Of a DNA stretch of 61,381 nt, positions 27,192-36,506 are shown piece by piece. Every line of letters starts with the position of its first letter. Position 1 is the stretch's first letter. The notes under the pieces are model-generated. The model worked only from the letters and a program-made list of their open reading frames with translations. It did no database searches and was not told the origin of the DNA. This stretch comes from an uncultured Roseobacter sp. (GTDB lineage Bacteria; Pseudomonadota; Alphaproteobacteria; Rhodobacterales; Rhodobacteraceae), in assembly GCA_947488305.1 (NCBI GenBank), contig CANKZM010000013.1:1-61381 (forward strand). Reading direction: 5' to 3'. A program made the translations under genes and the position numbers.

Positions 27192-27293
27192 GAGCGAATC
27201 CTCCAAAACGTGCGCTTTGACCCGACCCTAGTCGACATCCCATTCTTCTGGTATTGTCACAAAAGACCAAGCAGCATCAAAAATATCAGAATA

Positions 27294-28226
27294 ATGTCTT
27301 ATCTCGATAATATCCGCACCTTTGTTCGCGTCTACGAGCTGGGCAGCATGTCCGCTGCGGGGCGCGATCTGCGCATTTCGCCTGCGGTGACGTCTTCGCG
27401 GATATCGCAATTGGAGGAACACCTGAGCGTGAGGCTGTTCCAACGCACCACGCGCAGCCTTGCGCCCACCGAGCAGGGCAAGGCGTTTTACGGCGGGGCC
27501 TGTGAAATTCTGGAATCGGTCGAAAATGCCGAAGCGCAGGTGGTGAACATCACTGAAAACCCCAAAGGGTCGCTTTATGTGGCAGCACCTTTAGGCGTCG
27601 GGCGACGGCTGATCGCCAAGCAAGTTCCGGAGTTTCTCAAGGAATACCCGGAGGTCAAAGTCAGGTTGCGCCTGACGGACCGCAAGGTCGACCTGACAAC
27701 AGAAGGCCTCGATCTGGCGTTTTTCCTCGGTCAGCCTGAAGACAGCACATTGCGCATTCGGAAAATTGCCGATGTTGCCCGCGTGCTTTGCGCCTCACCG
27801 GACTACGTCGAGACCCACGGCAAACCCCGTTCCGGCGATGAAATCGTGGCAGGGGGGCATGAATGCCTGAACCTGCGGTTCCCGGGGGCGACGGAATTTC
27901 AGTGGCGCCTGATCACAGCGGATGGGGCAAAGAAGTTTCGTGTAATGGGGCGTTACGAATCCGATGATGGTGACGTCCTCACGGATTGGGCGCTCGCCGG
28001 GCACGGGATTGCCATGAAGCCTGTCTTCGAAGTGGCGGATCACATTCGGGCCGGGCGTCTGGTCCCGGTGGCGGAAGAAACGCCGCCGGAGCCCATTCAG
28101 ATGGCGTGTCTTTTCACCCATCGCAAAGGGCAGGACCCCAAGACGCGGTTGTTCATGGAATTTGTGATTGAGAGGATCAGTCAGGTCGTGCGCGACACCA
28201 CGGTGCTGGCTCAGCTGCCGCGATAA
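27294..28226 (+). CDS. LysR-family regulator beside puuD
   Basis: A 310-residue LysR regulator: N-terminal winged helix ([41 protein letters not shown], about residues 18-57) and a substrate-binding domain. It is divergent from puuD and convergent with the HIU hydrolase gene, overlapping it by 16 bases. It is clearly similar along its whole length to the LysR gene at 47567 (shared [27 protein letters not shown] blocks). A much longer frame to 25875 is an artefact across puuD. Confidence 0.92.
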   Translation: MSYLDNIRTFVRVYELGSMSAAGRDLRISPAVTSSRISQLEEHLSVRLFQRTTRSLAPTEQGKAFYGGACEILESVENAEAQVVNITENPKGSLYVAAPLGVGRRLIAKQVPEFLKEYPEVKVRLRLTDRKVDLTTEGLDLAFFLGQPEDSTLRIRKIADVARVLCASPDYVETHGKPRSGDEIVAGGHECLNLRFPGATEFQWRLITADGAKKFRVMGRYESDDGDVLTDWALAGHGIAMKPVFEVADHIRAGRLVPVAEETPPEPIQMACLFTHRKGQDPKTRLFMEFVIERISQVVRDTTVLAQLPR

Positions 28227-28564
28227 GTGGAATAGCCAAAGGGCGATAGCAAAAGCGGCACATGATAATGCGAGGCCTCTGACATACCAAAGCGCAGCGG
28301 GATCACATCGAGGAACCGAGGATCTTCTGGTGGTGTGCCGGTTGCATCCAGATAAGATCCGGCGTGGAAGACAAGCTCGTAGACCCCCGTCTCGAAGGCA
28401 TCGGCGGGCAAAATCTGTTCGTCAGTTCGGCCATCGTCATTGGTGACAAGTGTCTTGAGATGGGTGCGGGCCTCGCCATCGATTCGAAAAAGCTCAATTT
28501 TTAGGCCTTCCGCTGGGCAGCCGCGCGCTGTGTCGAGTACATGAGTTGTCAGGTAGCCAGTCAT
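28211..28564 (-). CDS. uraH: 5-hydroxyisourate hydrolase (transthyretin-like)
   Basis: A 117-residue transthyretin-related enzyme with [17 protein letters not shown] at the N terminus and the C-terminal [18 protein letters not shown], the family signature. It hydrolyses 5-hydroxyisourate, the PuuD product, to OHCU. The length is normal. It is divergent from the puuE-uraD gene, and the 153-base gap between them holds a TTTTTTGAAAA motif also seen near bhcA. Confidence 0.96.
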   Translation of the reverse strand: MTGYLTTHVLDTARGCPAEGLKIELFRIDGEARTHLKTLVTNDDGRTDEQILPADAFETGVYELVFHAGSYLDATGTPPEDPRFLDVIPLRFGMSEASHYHVPLLLSPFGYSTYRGS

Positions 28565-28717
28565 GAGAAGTCCCTTTTGTCCGCTGTGTGATGCTTATAA
28601 TCCGAGGGGAGCGTTTCAGGCAAAGCATCACCGGCGAAAGGCTGCTTCGCATATTTTTTGAAAATAGTTTTGATTGTTTTGATTTATAGAAGATCGAAAT
28701 CGGAAGAGGATCAACAC

Positions 28718-30130
28718 GTGAAGCGCTATCCCCGCGACCTGACTGGATATGGAGCAAACCCACCCGCTGCCGCATGGCCGAAGGGTGCAAAAATCGCCGT
28801 CCAAATCGTCTTGAATTACGAAGAAGGTGGCGAAAACAACATCTTACACGGTGATGCCGCGTCAGAAGCCTTTCTGTCCGAAATCACCACTGCGCAGCCT
28901 TGGGAAGGGCAGCGACACCTGAACATGGAATCGATCTACGAATATGGTGCGCGGGCCGGTTTCTGGCGGGTGCACCGGATGCTGAAGGATCTGCCGATCA
29001 CCGTTTACGGCGTTGCCACCGCGATGGCGCGCGCGCCAGAGCAAGTTGCCGCCATGAAGCAGGCGGGCTGGGAAATTGCCAGCCATGGCCTGAAATGGAT
29101 TGAGCACAGAGATATGTCCGAGGAAGAAGAGCGGGCGCAAATCGCGCAGGCCATTGCCTTGCATCACTCAGTGACAGGTAGTGATCCACGCGGTTGGTAT
29201 ACCGGGCGTTGTTCTGAAAACACGCTTCGATTGGTGGCTGAAACCGGGCAGTTTGACTACATCGCGGACAGTTATGCGGACGATCTGCCCTATTGGGCGA
29301 CATTCGACGGCAAAGATCAGTTGATTGTGCCCTACACGCTGGACTGCAATGACATGCGCTTTGCGATACAGGCAGGGTTCACCACCGGCGATCAGTTCGA
29401 GTCTTACCTCAAGGACAGTTTTGACGTGCTTTACGCTGAAGGTGCAGCGGGTGCGCCCAAGATGCTGTCGATTGGGTTGCACTGCCGTTTGATCGGGCGT
29501 CCAGGTCGCGCGGCAGCCCTTCAACGTGTAATTGATCACTTCAAATCCCACGAAGATGTCTGGTTCGCCACGCGATTGCAGATCGCAGAGCATTGGGCGG
29601 AGACCCATCCGCCTGCGCAAGGCACCCGCGCGTCGGAGATGGATCGCGACAGTTTTGTCGCGGAGTTTGGCGGTGTTTTTGAACACAGCCCGTGGATTGC
29701 GGAAGCCGCGCATGATCTGGAGCTGGGCCCGACCCATGATTGCGCACAGGGTGTGCATCAGGCGTTGACCCGTGTCTTTCGAGGCGCCTCAGACGCGCAG
29801 CGTCTGGGTGTATTGAACGCGCACCCGGATCTTGCAGGGAAACTCGCAGCAGCAGGTAAACTGACGGCTGAGAGCACATCGGAACAGGCGGGAGCCGGGC
29901 TCGATCTGCTGACCGATGAGGAGCGGGCAACGTTCCAGAAATTGAACGCGCAATATGTCGAACGGTACGGCTTTCCCTTCATCATTGCTGTGCGCGATCA
30001 TGACAAGCAGGGGATCATGGCGGCGTTCAACCGCCGGATCGAAAACGACCGCGCAACCGAGTTCGAGGAGGCCTGCCGCCAAGTAGAGCGTATTGCCAAA
30101 CTCAGGCTATTGGAGAAATTTGCGCAATGA
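28718..30130 (+). CDS. Fusion of allantoinase PuuE and OHCU decarboxylase UraD
   Basis: A 470-residue two-domain protein. Residues about 1-300 form a polysaccharide-deacetylase-like allantoinase (YPRDLTGYGANPP, IVLNYEEGGENN, ASHGLKWIEH, IGLHCRLIGRPGR). Residues about 310-470 form OHCU decarboxylase (NAHPDLAGK, STSEQAGAGLD, YGFPFIIAVRDHDKQGI). It thus makes allantoin and opens it to allantoate. The GTG at 28718 follows GGAAGAGGA at good spacing and matches the family N terminus. It overlaps allA by 4 bases. Confidence 0.93.
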   Translation: MKRYPRDLTGYGANPPAAAWPKGAKIAVQIVLNYEEGGENNILHGDAASEAFLSEITTAQPWEGQRHLNMESIYEYGARAGFWRVHRMLKDLPITVYGVATAMARAPEQVAAMKQAGWEIASHGLKWIEHRDMSEEEERAQIAQAIALHHSVTGSDPRGWYTGRCSENTLRLVAETGQFDYIADSYADDLPYWATFDGKDQLIVPYTLDCNDMRFAIQAGFTTGDQFESYLKDSFDVLYAEGAAGAPKMLSIGLHCRLIGRPGRAAALQRVIDHFKSHEDVWFATRLQIAEHWAETHPPAQGTRASEMDRDSFVAEFGGVFEHSPWIAEAAHDLELGPTHDCAQGVHQALTRVFRGASDAQRLGVLNAHPDLAGKLAAAGKLTAESTSEQAGAGLDLLTDEERATFQKLNAQYVERYGFPFIIAVRDHDKQGIMAAFNRRIENDRATEFEEACRQVERIAKLRLLEKFAQ

Positions 30131-30612
30131 CGGTGCATCTGCACACTCGCCCGCTCACGGCGGAGGCTTTTGCGCCCTACGGCGACGTACTGGCGGCAGA
30201 AGGCCTACCGGACAAGCTGATCAATCAAGGCCGCTGCGGGCGATTTCATGACCGGGCGCGCCTGGATTTTTCGGACGGAAAGGCGGGGATCAGCATTTTC
30301 AAAGGCGAAAAGGAAACCTTGCCTCTGGCGTTGAAAATGGTGGAGCGCCATCCCTTGGGGAGCCAGGCTTTTGTGCCCATGTCAGCGGATTCGTTTCTGG
30401 TCGTGGTGGCACGGGATCAGCAGGGCACACCGGTAGACCCGGTCGCATTCCTGACCGAACCGGGACAGGCGATCAATTTTCACAAGGGGACCTGGCATGG
30501 GGTACTGACGCCCCTGTCGGAGCCCGGCGTTTTTGCGGTTGTGGATCGCATCGGAGACGGTGCGAACCTCGAAGAGTACTGGTTCGATACGGAATACATA
30601 ATCAACAGATGA
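30127..30612 (+). CDS. allA: Ureidoglycolate lyase
   Basis: A 161-residue cupin-fold enzyme with the family start RPLTAEAFAPYGDVL, the middle ERHPLGSQAFVPM and GTWHGVLTPL. It cleaves ureidoglycolate to glyoxylate and urea. The normal length and the 4-base overlap with the puuE-uraD fusion show one transcript. Its glyoxylate product is the substrate of the BHA cycle encoded 6 kb away. Confidence 0.94.
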   Translation: MTVHLHTRPLTAEAFAPYGDVLAAEGLPDKLINQGRCGRFHDRARLDFSDGKAGISIFKGEKETLPLALKMVERHPLGSQAFVPMSADSFLVVVARDQQGTPVDPVAFLTEPGQAINFHKGTWHGVLTPLSEPGVFAVVDRIGDGANLEEYWFDTEYIINR

Positions 30613-30667
30613 AAAGAGAAGCCGGCTTCGGCGTCGGCACAAAGCATCAACGGGAGAGGAACACCTA

Positions 30668-32110
30668 ATGGCAGATGCATCGATCGGGACACCGGAACAG
30701 CTCCGGGACCCAAATTACACACCGGCACTGCACAGGGCAGTGCCACTTGGTATCCAGCACGTGCTGGCCATGTTTGTCTCCAACGTCACGCCAGCCATCA
30801 TTGTGGCGGGTGCAGCGGGCTTCGGGTTCGGGTCGGATGCGGGGGCGCAGGGCTTTCCGGACATGACCTATCTGATCCAGATGTCGATGCTCTTTGCGGG
30901 TATCGCGACCCTGTTTCAGACCATTGGTTTTGGTCCGGTTGGTGCGAAGCTGCCGATCGTGCAGGGCACCAGCTTTGCGTTCATTCCAATCATGATCCCG
31001 CTGGTCGCTGGCAAAGGGGTCGAGGCGATGCCCGCCTTGTTTGGGGGTGTCATTGTCGGCGGCCTCTTTCACACATTTATTGCGACATTCATTGGGAAAA
31101 TACGATTTGCTCTGCCACCGCTGGTGACGGGCCTTGTTGTCACCATGATCGGGTTGGCGTTGGTCAAAGTCGGTATTCAGTATGCGGCGGGGGGCGTTCC
31201 CGCAATCGACAAACCTGAATACGGCAGCTTGCTTAACTGGTCTGCCGCACTGGTCGTTGTCTTCGTCACCTTGGCGTTGAAGTTCTATGCCAAAGGGATG
31301 CTGGCGGTTTCTGCAGTCGTGATCGGGATCATTGTTGGATATTTCTACGCCATGCTGATGGGGATGGTGACCGTTGAAGGCATCACGACAAGTTGGGGCC
31401 GTGCGGCGCCCGTTGCCTTCCCGGTGCCGTTCAAATACGGCTTTGATTTCAGCATCGCCGCGATAGTCGGCTTCTGCCTGATGGCCTTTGTGTCTGCCGT
31501 CGAAACCGTTGGCGATGTGTCCGGTATCACCAAAGGTGGGGCTGGTCGCGAAGCAACTGAAAAGGAAATCACGGGTGCTACCTATGCCGATGGTGTTGGC
31601 TCAGCGGTTGCGGGCATCTTCGGGGGCTTCCCCAATACCTCCTTCAGCCAGAACGTCGGGCTGATCGCGATGACAGGTGTCATGAGCCGCCATGTTGTGA
31701 CCATTGGCGCAATTTTCCTGATCATCTGCGGCTTGATCCCCAAAGTTGGTGCTGTGATCCGTACCATCCCGATCGAAGTACTGGGCGGTGGTGTGATCGT
31801 GATGTTCGGCATGGTGGTCGCAGCGGGTATCTCGATGCTGTCAGACGTCAAATGGAACCGCCGCAACATGGTGATCTTTGCGATTGCGCTCTCTGTAGGT
31901 CTTGGCCTCCAGCTCGACCCCAAGGCGGTGCAATACCTGCCGGACACACTGCGCATCCTGATGACAAGCGGGCTGTTGCCAGCAGCACTGATTGCCATCG
32001 TGCTCAACCTGGTCCTGCCAGAGGAATTGTCTGATGAGGCAACCGAAGAAGTCTCAGGCGGTTGGGCCGGACATGGCAAAGGCGAGTTGGTCAAGGACGA
32101 CCACGTCTAA
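30668..32110 (+). CDS. NCS2-family urate/xanthine permease
   Basis: A 480-residue membrane protein with about 14 helices and the NCS2 signature QNVGLIAMTGVMSRHVV. Other typical blocks are LGIQHVLAMFVSNVTPAIIV and AVETVGDVSGITKGG. Relatives such as UacT and PucJ/PucK import urate or xanthine by proton symport. It is the third gene after the puuE-uraD fusion and allA, and its GAGAGGAA ribosome site is clear. The precise substrate cannot be read from sequence. Confidence 0.92.
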   Translation: MADASIGTPEQLRDPNYTPALHRAVPLGIQHVLAMFVSNVTPAIIVAGAAGFGFGSDAGAQGFPDMTYLIQMSMLFAGIATLFQTIGFGPVGAKLPIVQGTSFAFIPIMIPLVAGKGVEAMPALFGGVIVGGLFHTFIATFIGKIRFALPPLVTGLVVTMIGLALVKVGIQYAAGGVPAIDKPEYGSLLNWSAALVVVFVTLALKFYAKGMLAVSAVVIGIIVGYFYAMLMGMVTVEGITTSWGRAAPVAFPVPFKYGFDFSIAAIVGFCLMAFVSAVETVGDVSGITKGGAGREATEKEITGATYADGVGSAVAGIFGGFPNTSFSQNVGLIAMTGVMSRHVVTIGAIFLIICGLIPKVGAVIRTIPIEVLGGGVIVMFGMVVAAGISMLSDVKWNRRNMVIFAIALSVGLGLQLDPKAVQYLPDTLRILMTSGLLPAALIAIVLNLVLPEELSDEATEEVSGGWAGHGKGELVKDDHV

Positions 32111-32136
32111 CCGCGGGTTCTAATCCAAAAAGAGAA

Positions 32137-32161
32137 GGGCGCATCCAGTGCGCCCTTTTTT
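32137..32161 (+). terminator. Terminator after the purine permease
   Basis: GGGCGCA, loop TCCAG, TGCGCCC, then six T. A seven-pair stem with a strong T run, 27 bases after the permease stop; it ends the puuE-uraD/allA/permease transcript. Confidence 0.88.
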
Positions 32162-32207
32162 CGTTGTCTTGGGACAAAGCAGGAGACTTCGGTCGAGTTA
32201 TCCCAGC

Positions 32208-33209
32208 CTAAGCAGTGCGTTTGGCGAGGCGTCGTGTCATGTCGATCATGCGGGCGGAAAAACCCCATTCATTGTCGTACCAACCGAAGACGCGCAGTTG
32301 TTTGGGCCCGATCACCATTGTCTCTGGCAGTGCTATGACAAGGGATTCCGGTCGGGATCGCAGGTCGGTTGAGACGCAAGCATCTTCTGTCAACCCAACA
32401 AGACCGGAGCCTGCGAAACTGCTTTGTACGAAATCGCGCAGCGGTTCGTCCGGCGTCTCACAGATCTGAAAAACGGCATCAATGGCCGAGACGGACAGGC
32501 AGGGCACACGCACGGCCGCCACGCTGAGCCGGTCTTTGAAATCAGGCAGAACCTGAACGACCTGGCTGGCAGCGCTTGTCGTCGTTGGCACCATTGAGAC
32601 CGCCGCCGCGCGGCTGCGTTCCAGATTGGGGCCCGGTACATCAACGGTCGGCTGGCTGCCGGTGTAGCAATGGATCGTGGTGATATGCGCGCGCTCAATG
32701 CCAAGACCAACATCAAGGCTGCGGATCAGGGGAGCAATCGCGTTTGTTGTGCAGGATGCGTTGGATATGATGCGGGCATCGCCTAACTCCGCATCATTCG
32801 CACCCATGACGATGGTTTTATCTGCGCAAGGCGACGGGCCTGAAATCAGAACATTTGAAGCGCCCGCGTCCAGGCCGGCCTCAGCCGTAGCGCGCTCGGT
32901 CGCCCGCCCGGTACATTCGAGCACCACATCCACGTCCGAGAGATCTGCGTTGCGCAGATCCGAATGGCTCCAGAACGGAAAAACCCGATCAGCGATGGTC
33001 AGAGTTGCCTGACCTGCAAATACAGTGCCCGGATATGGCCCAAAAACGCTGTCATATTGAAAAAGGTAGGCGCAGGTTTTGAGCGGCGCAATGTCGTTGA
33101 TCCCGACAACTTCAATGTCAGCGTTATCCGGATCGGTCAGCAGCTGGCGCAAAACGGTGCGCCCGATCCTTCCGAACCCGTTGATCACGATGCGAGTACG
33201 TCCTGCCAT
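32208..33209 (-). CDS. GAPDH-family aldehyde dehydrogenase (GAPDH or erythrose-4-phosphate dehydrogenase-like)
   Basis: A 333-residue NAD-dependent dehydrogenase with Rossmann motif INGFGRIGR, catalytic SNASCTTNA (Cys around residue 152), TTIHCYTGSQ and the C-terminal WYDNEWGFSARM. Some blocks (LPDFKDRLSVAAVRVPCLSVSAIDAVF) look more like erythrose-4-phosphate dehydrogenase than glycolytic GAPDH, so the substrate is open. It lies 30 bases after bhcD on the same strand and may be the last gene of the bhc transcript. Confidence 0.8.
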   Translation of the reverse strand: MAGRTRIVINGFGRIGRTVLRQLLTDPDNADIEVVGINDIAPLKTCAYLFQYDSVFGPYPGTVFAGQATLTIADRVFPFWSHSDLRNADLSDVDVVLECTGRATERATAEAGLDAGASNVLISGPSPCADKTIVMGANDAELGDARIISNASCTTNAIAPLIRSLDVGLGIERAHITTIHCYTGSQPTVDVPGPNLERSRAAAVSMVPTTTSAASQVVQVLPDFKDRLSVAAVRVPCLSVSAIDAVFQICETPDEPLRDFVQSSFAGSGLVGLTEDACVSTDLRSRPESLVIALPETMVIGPKQLRVFGWYDNEWGFSARMIDMTRRLAKRTA

Positions 33210-33239
33210 GTCTGCGCCTTGCCTTCATGTCGGGGTAGA

Positions 33240-34205
33240 TCAGAAATCCACCTCGATTGCGATGCCTTTTTCCACGGCAAGATCAACCACCGCGGCGGCA
33301 ACTGCAAGGTCTTGTAAGCCGACGCCCGTGCCATCAAAGAGCGTGATCTGATCCGCCGAGGTGCGCCCGGGGTGTGTGCCATTGATGACCGCGCCCAATT
33401 GGGCGACATCCGCCTCTTTGATAAGGCCCGCCGCGACCGCGTGCTGGGCCTCGCCGATAGAGATCGACTGCGCCACTTCATCCGTAAATACATCTGCCCG
33501 TACCAGCAGTTCAGCTTCGACTTCCTGCTTGCCTTTGGTGTCCGTGCCCATACAAGCGATATGCGTGCCGGGCGAGACGTGATCAGCCATAAGGGACGGC
33601 GCGAAGGCGGAGGTGATCGAGATGATGACATCCGCTTCCGCCATGCCCGGTGAATCGACGGCTTCAAAGGGCACGCCAGCTTCGGCTGCGACCTTTTCGA
33701 TGTTTGGCAGCATCTCGGGGTGGTAGTTCCACCCGATGACTTTCTCGAAGTCACGCTGTTCGAGAGCGGCGCGCAGTTGGAAGGTCGCCTGATGACCTGC
33801 GCCCACCATACCCATTACTTTTGCGTCCTTGCGCGCCAGATGTTTGATCGACACAGAGGACGCCGCCGCTGTGCGCAGGGCGGTCAGCAGGTTGCCCCCG
33901 ACCATCGCAGAGGCTTTGCCGGTGTCGGGGTCGAACAGAAAGACCGTGGACTGGTGGTTGATGATCCCGCGCCGCTCAAGGTTGTTGGGCCAGTAGCCGC
34001 CTGCCTTCAATCCAAGGGTCAGACCGGCCTGATCGAAACCACCCTTGAAGCCATAAAGCGCGTCTTCGTGGCCGATTGCTTCACGCACCACAGGGAAGTT
34101 GTAGGCATCACCCGCCGCCATGGCGGCAAACACTTTTTCCACCGCGTCAAAGGCAGCTTCGCGGGTCATCAGCGCTTCAATCTCGCGTTCGGGTACGATC
34201 AGCAT
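33240..34205 (-). CDS. bhcD: Iminosuccinate reductase of the BHA cycle
   Basis: A 321-residue member of the ornithine cyclodeaminase/mu-crystallin family (VMGMVGAGHQATFQLRAAL Rossmann turn near residue 130, GTHIACMGTDTKGKQEVE). In the beta-hydroxyaspartate cycle it reduces iminosuccinate to L-aspartate with NADH. The assignment rests on its place after bhcABC, since family members have several activities. It is separated from bhcC by a 155-base structured gap. Confidence 0.9.
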   Translation of the reverse strand: MLIVPEREIEALMTREAAFDAVEKVFAAMAAGDAYNFPVVREAIGHEDALYGFKGGFDQAGLTLGLKAGGYWPNNLERRGIINHQSTVFLFDPDTGKASAMVGGNLLTALRTAAASSVSIKHLARKDAKVMGMVGAGHQATFQLRAALEQRDFEKVIGWNYHPEMLPNIEKVAAEAGVPFEAVDSPGMAEADVIISITSAFAPSLMADHVSPGTHIACMGTDTKGKQEVEAELLVRADVFTDEVAQSISIGEAQHAVAAGLIKEADVAQLGAVINGTHPGRTSADQITLFDGTGVGLQDLAVAAAVVDLAVEKGIAIEVDF

Positions 34206-34244
34206 GGTCGGTCCTTTCGGTTATTTCGTGCGTCCCTGGTACTG

Positions 34245-34354
34245 CCCGGAAGGTAGCATTGCACAAGGGACGGCTTTATCGCCTCTTCCAGAGACGATCC
34301 TTCCGGGTGTTTCAGAATGGTTGGGTGGGGCGCTGGCACAGACCGCAGCGCCCC
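34245..34354. repeat. Structured intercistronic region between bhcC and bhcD
   Basis: Two inverted repeats fill this gap. CCCGGAAGG (34245-34253) pairs with CCTTCCGGG (34299-34307), and GGGGCGCT (34327-34334) pairs with AGCGCCCC (34347-34354). Neither has a T run on the bhc strand, so they look like mRNA-stabilising or processing hairpins rather than terminators. Confidence 0.5.
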
Positions 34355-34360
34355 TGCCGA

Positions 34361-35527
34361 TCAATAGGCTTTGCCGCGTGCCGACACGGGCCAGAGCGTT
34401 TCAACCTTGCCGCCGCGCACGCCCACGTACCAGTCGTGTACGTTGCAGGTCGGGTCACAGTGGCCGGGCACAAGACGCAGCTTGTCATTCACTTTCAAGA
34501 CGCCCTGCGTGTCCATGACAACGCCATGCTCGTCCGAGCATTTGACGTATTCCACGTCATCACGTCCAAAGATGGTGGGCAGGCCACTGTCGACCGACTG
34601 CGCCTTGAGGCCCGCGTCCACGATGGCCTTGTCCGCCTTGGCGTGGGACATGACCGTGGTCAGGATAAAGAGGGCATTTTCCCATTCACCTTCGTCGATG
34701 CGCTTGCCGTCCTTGTCGAGGATACGGCCATAGTCCGCATCCATGAAGGCGTAGGAGCCACACTGCAATTCGTTGAAGACGTTGGAATTGCTTTCAAAAT
34801 AATAGGAGCCGGTACCACCACCGCCAACGATGTCGCATTCCAGCCCGTTGGCCTTGAGGCCCGCGATGGCGTCTTCGACCATGCCGATGGCGATGTTGGT
34901 TTTTTCCTGGCGGTCTTCATAGCTGTCCAGGTGCTGCATCGCGCCCTGATAGGCTTGGATGCCCGCGAATTTCAGCCCCTCGGCACTGTCGATCAGCTTG
35001 GCGATGTTCACTACTTCCTGCGTGGACGTCACACCGCAGCGGCCCGCGCCGCAGTCGATTTCCACCAGCGCCTCGATCTCGGTGCCGTGCTTTTGTGCCG
35101 CTGCCGACAGATCCGCCACGTTTTCGGGATCATCCACACAGACCAGCACCCGCGCGCCAAGTTTGGGCATCCGCGCCAGACGGTCGATCTTTTGCGGGTC
35201 TGTCACCTGGTTGGAGACCATGACATCCTTGATGCCGCCGCGGGCAAAGACTTCCGCTTCAGAGACTTTCTGACAGCAGACGCCACAGGCACCGCCCAGT
35301 TCTTCCTGCAGTTTCGCCACGTCGACGGACTTGTGCATCTTGCCGTGCACCCGGTGGCGCATGCCATGGGATTTAGCATAATCGCCCATCTTCTTGATGT
35401 TGCGTTCCAGTGCGTCAAGATCGAGCACGAGACAGGGTGTCTGAATATCCGCTTCGTCCATGCCGGGCAGGGCAGGGACGTCATAGCCAACTTCGAGACC
35501 TTCGAGATTTTTTGTTGGTGCGTTCAT
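34361..35527 (-). CDS. bhcC: beta-Hydroxyaspartate aldolase
   Basis: A 388-residue PLP enzyme of the D-threonine aldolase/alanine racemase N-terminal fold: TPCLVLDLDALERNIKKM at the start, the PLP lysine region RHRVHGKMHKS, a GGGGTGSY phosphate loop, and the C-terminal metal site region PGHCDPTCN. It makes (2R,3S)-beta-hydroxyaspartate from glycine and glyoxylate. The ATG at 35527 follows GGAG by 8 bases. It is 13 bases from bhcB. Confidence 0.93.
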   Translation of the reverse strand: MNAPTKNLEGLEVGYDVPALPGMDEADIQTPCLVLDLDALERNIKKMGDYAKSHGMRHRVHGKMHKSVDVAKLQEELGGACGVCCQKVSEAEVFARGGIKDVMVSNQVTDPQKIDRLARMPKLGARVLVCVDDPENVADLSAAAQKHGTEIEALVEIDCGAGRCGVTSTQEVVNIAKLIDSAEGLKFAGIQAYQGAMQHLDSYEDRQEKTNIAIGMVEDAIAGLKANGLECDIVGGGGTGSYYFESNSNVFNELQCGSYAFMDADYGRILDKDGKRIDEGEWENALFILTTVMSHAKADKAIVDAGLKAQSVDSGLPTIFGRDDVEYVKCSDEHGVVMDTQGVLKVNDKLRLVPGHCDPTCNVHDWYVGVRGGKVETLWPVSARGKAY

Positions 35528-35540
35528 GAGAGGGGCTCCT

Positions 35541-36506
35541 TCAAAGTGTCCAGGGCAGTTTGTCGAGATCGACATTCCCGCCGGTGATGATGATGCCGAC
35601 CCGCTTGCCCGCGAACCGGTCCTTGTTCTTCAGAATGGTGGCGAGCGGCACAGCGGAACTGGCCTCCATCACGATCCGCAAGTGCTTCCATGTGAGTTTC
35701 ATCGCGTCGATGATTTCCGCGTCCGAGGCCGTCAGAATATCGGTCACGTGGTTGGACACGAAATGCCAGGTCCGCTCCTTGAGCGGCACCAGCAGACCGT
35801 CGGCGATGGTCTTGGGCGCATCATCGGCGATGATATAGCCCGCCTTGAAACTGCGCATTGCGTCGTCGGCCTGTTCAGGCTCCGCCGCAATGATCTGCGT
35901 TTCCGGGGCCATATTGGACAGCGTCAGACAAGTGCCCGAGATCATGCCACCGCCGCCGATAGGGGCCATGGCAATGTCCAACCCGTCGGTCTGCTCGATG
36001 AACTCGCGCGCGCAGGTGCCTTGCCCCGCGATCACGCGCGGATCGTTATAGGGATGCACAAAGTCGCCACCAGTGGCTTCCTGCACCTTGGCAAAGGTCT
36101 CTTCGCGCGAGGTTGTGGACGGCTCACATTCGGTAATCACGCCGCCATAGCGCCGCACCGTGTCTTTCTTGGCCTGCGGCGCGGTTTTCGGCATCACCAC
36201 GTTGCAGGGGATACCGCGCAGCATGGCCGCATAGCTGAGGCAGGAGGCATGGTTGCCCGAGGAATGGGTCGCCACGCCCGCCTTGGCCTGTTCGTCGTCC
36301 AGTCCGAACACCGCATTGGTGGCGCCGCGCACCTTGAAGGCGCCCGGCTCCTGAAAGTTCTCGCATTTAAAGAACAACTCCGCACCTGTCAGCTCATTGA
36401 GATAGGCAGAGGTGCGCACCGGTGTGCGGCGGATATGCGGCTTGATCCGTTCATGCGCCGCCAGCATGTCGTCAAAGGTTGGAATGTACATTTCCTGATC
36501 CAGCAT
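35541..36506 (-). CDS. bhcB: beta-Hydroxyaspartate dehydratase
   Basis: A 321-residue PLP enzyme of the serine/threonine dehydratase family, with the PLP lysine in FQEPGAFKVRGATNAV (around residue 60), SSGNHASCLSYAA and APIGGGGMISG. In the BHA cycle it dehydrates beta-hydroxyaspartate to iminosuccinate. Its start overlaps the bhcA stop by 1 base, so the genes are translationally coupled. Confidence 0.93.
   Translation of the reverse strand: MLDQEMYIPTFDDMLAAHERIKPHIRRTPVRTSAYLNELTGAELFFKCENFQEPGAFKVRGATNAVFGLDDEQAKAGVATHSSGNHASCLSYAAMLRGIPCNVVMPKTAPQAKKDTVRRYGGVITECEPSTTSREETFAKVQEATGGDFVHPYNDPRVIAGQGTCAREFIEQTDGLDIAMAPIGGGGMISGTCLTLSNMAPETQIIAAEPEQADDAMRSFKAGYIIADDAPKTIADGLLVPLKERTWHFVSNHVTDILTASDAEIIDAMKLTWKHLRIVMEASSAVPLATILKNKDRFAGKRVGIIITGGNVDLDKLPWTL

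Noticed and set aside
25875..27293. Long N-terminal extension of the LysR gene
   Set aside because: It runs antisense through puuD and has no LysR-like content; the true start is the ATG at 27294 directly before the helix-turn-helix.
34076..35587. 503-codon plus-strand frame across bhcC
   Set aside because: Antisense to bhcC and the start of bhcD; composition is that of a complement frame.
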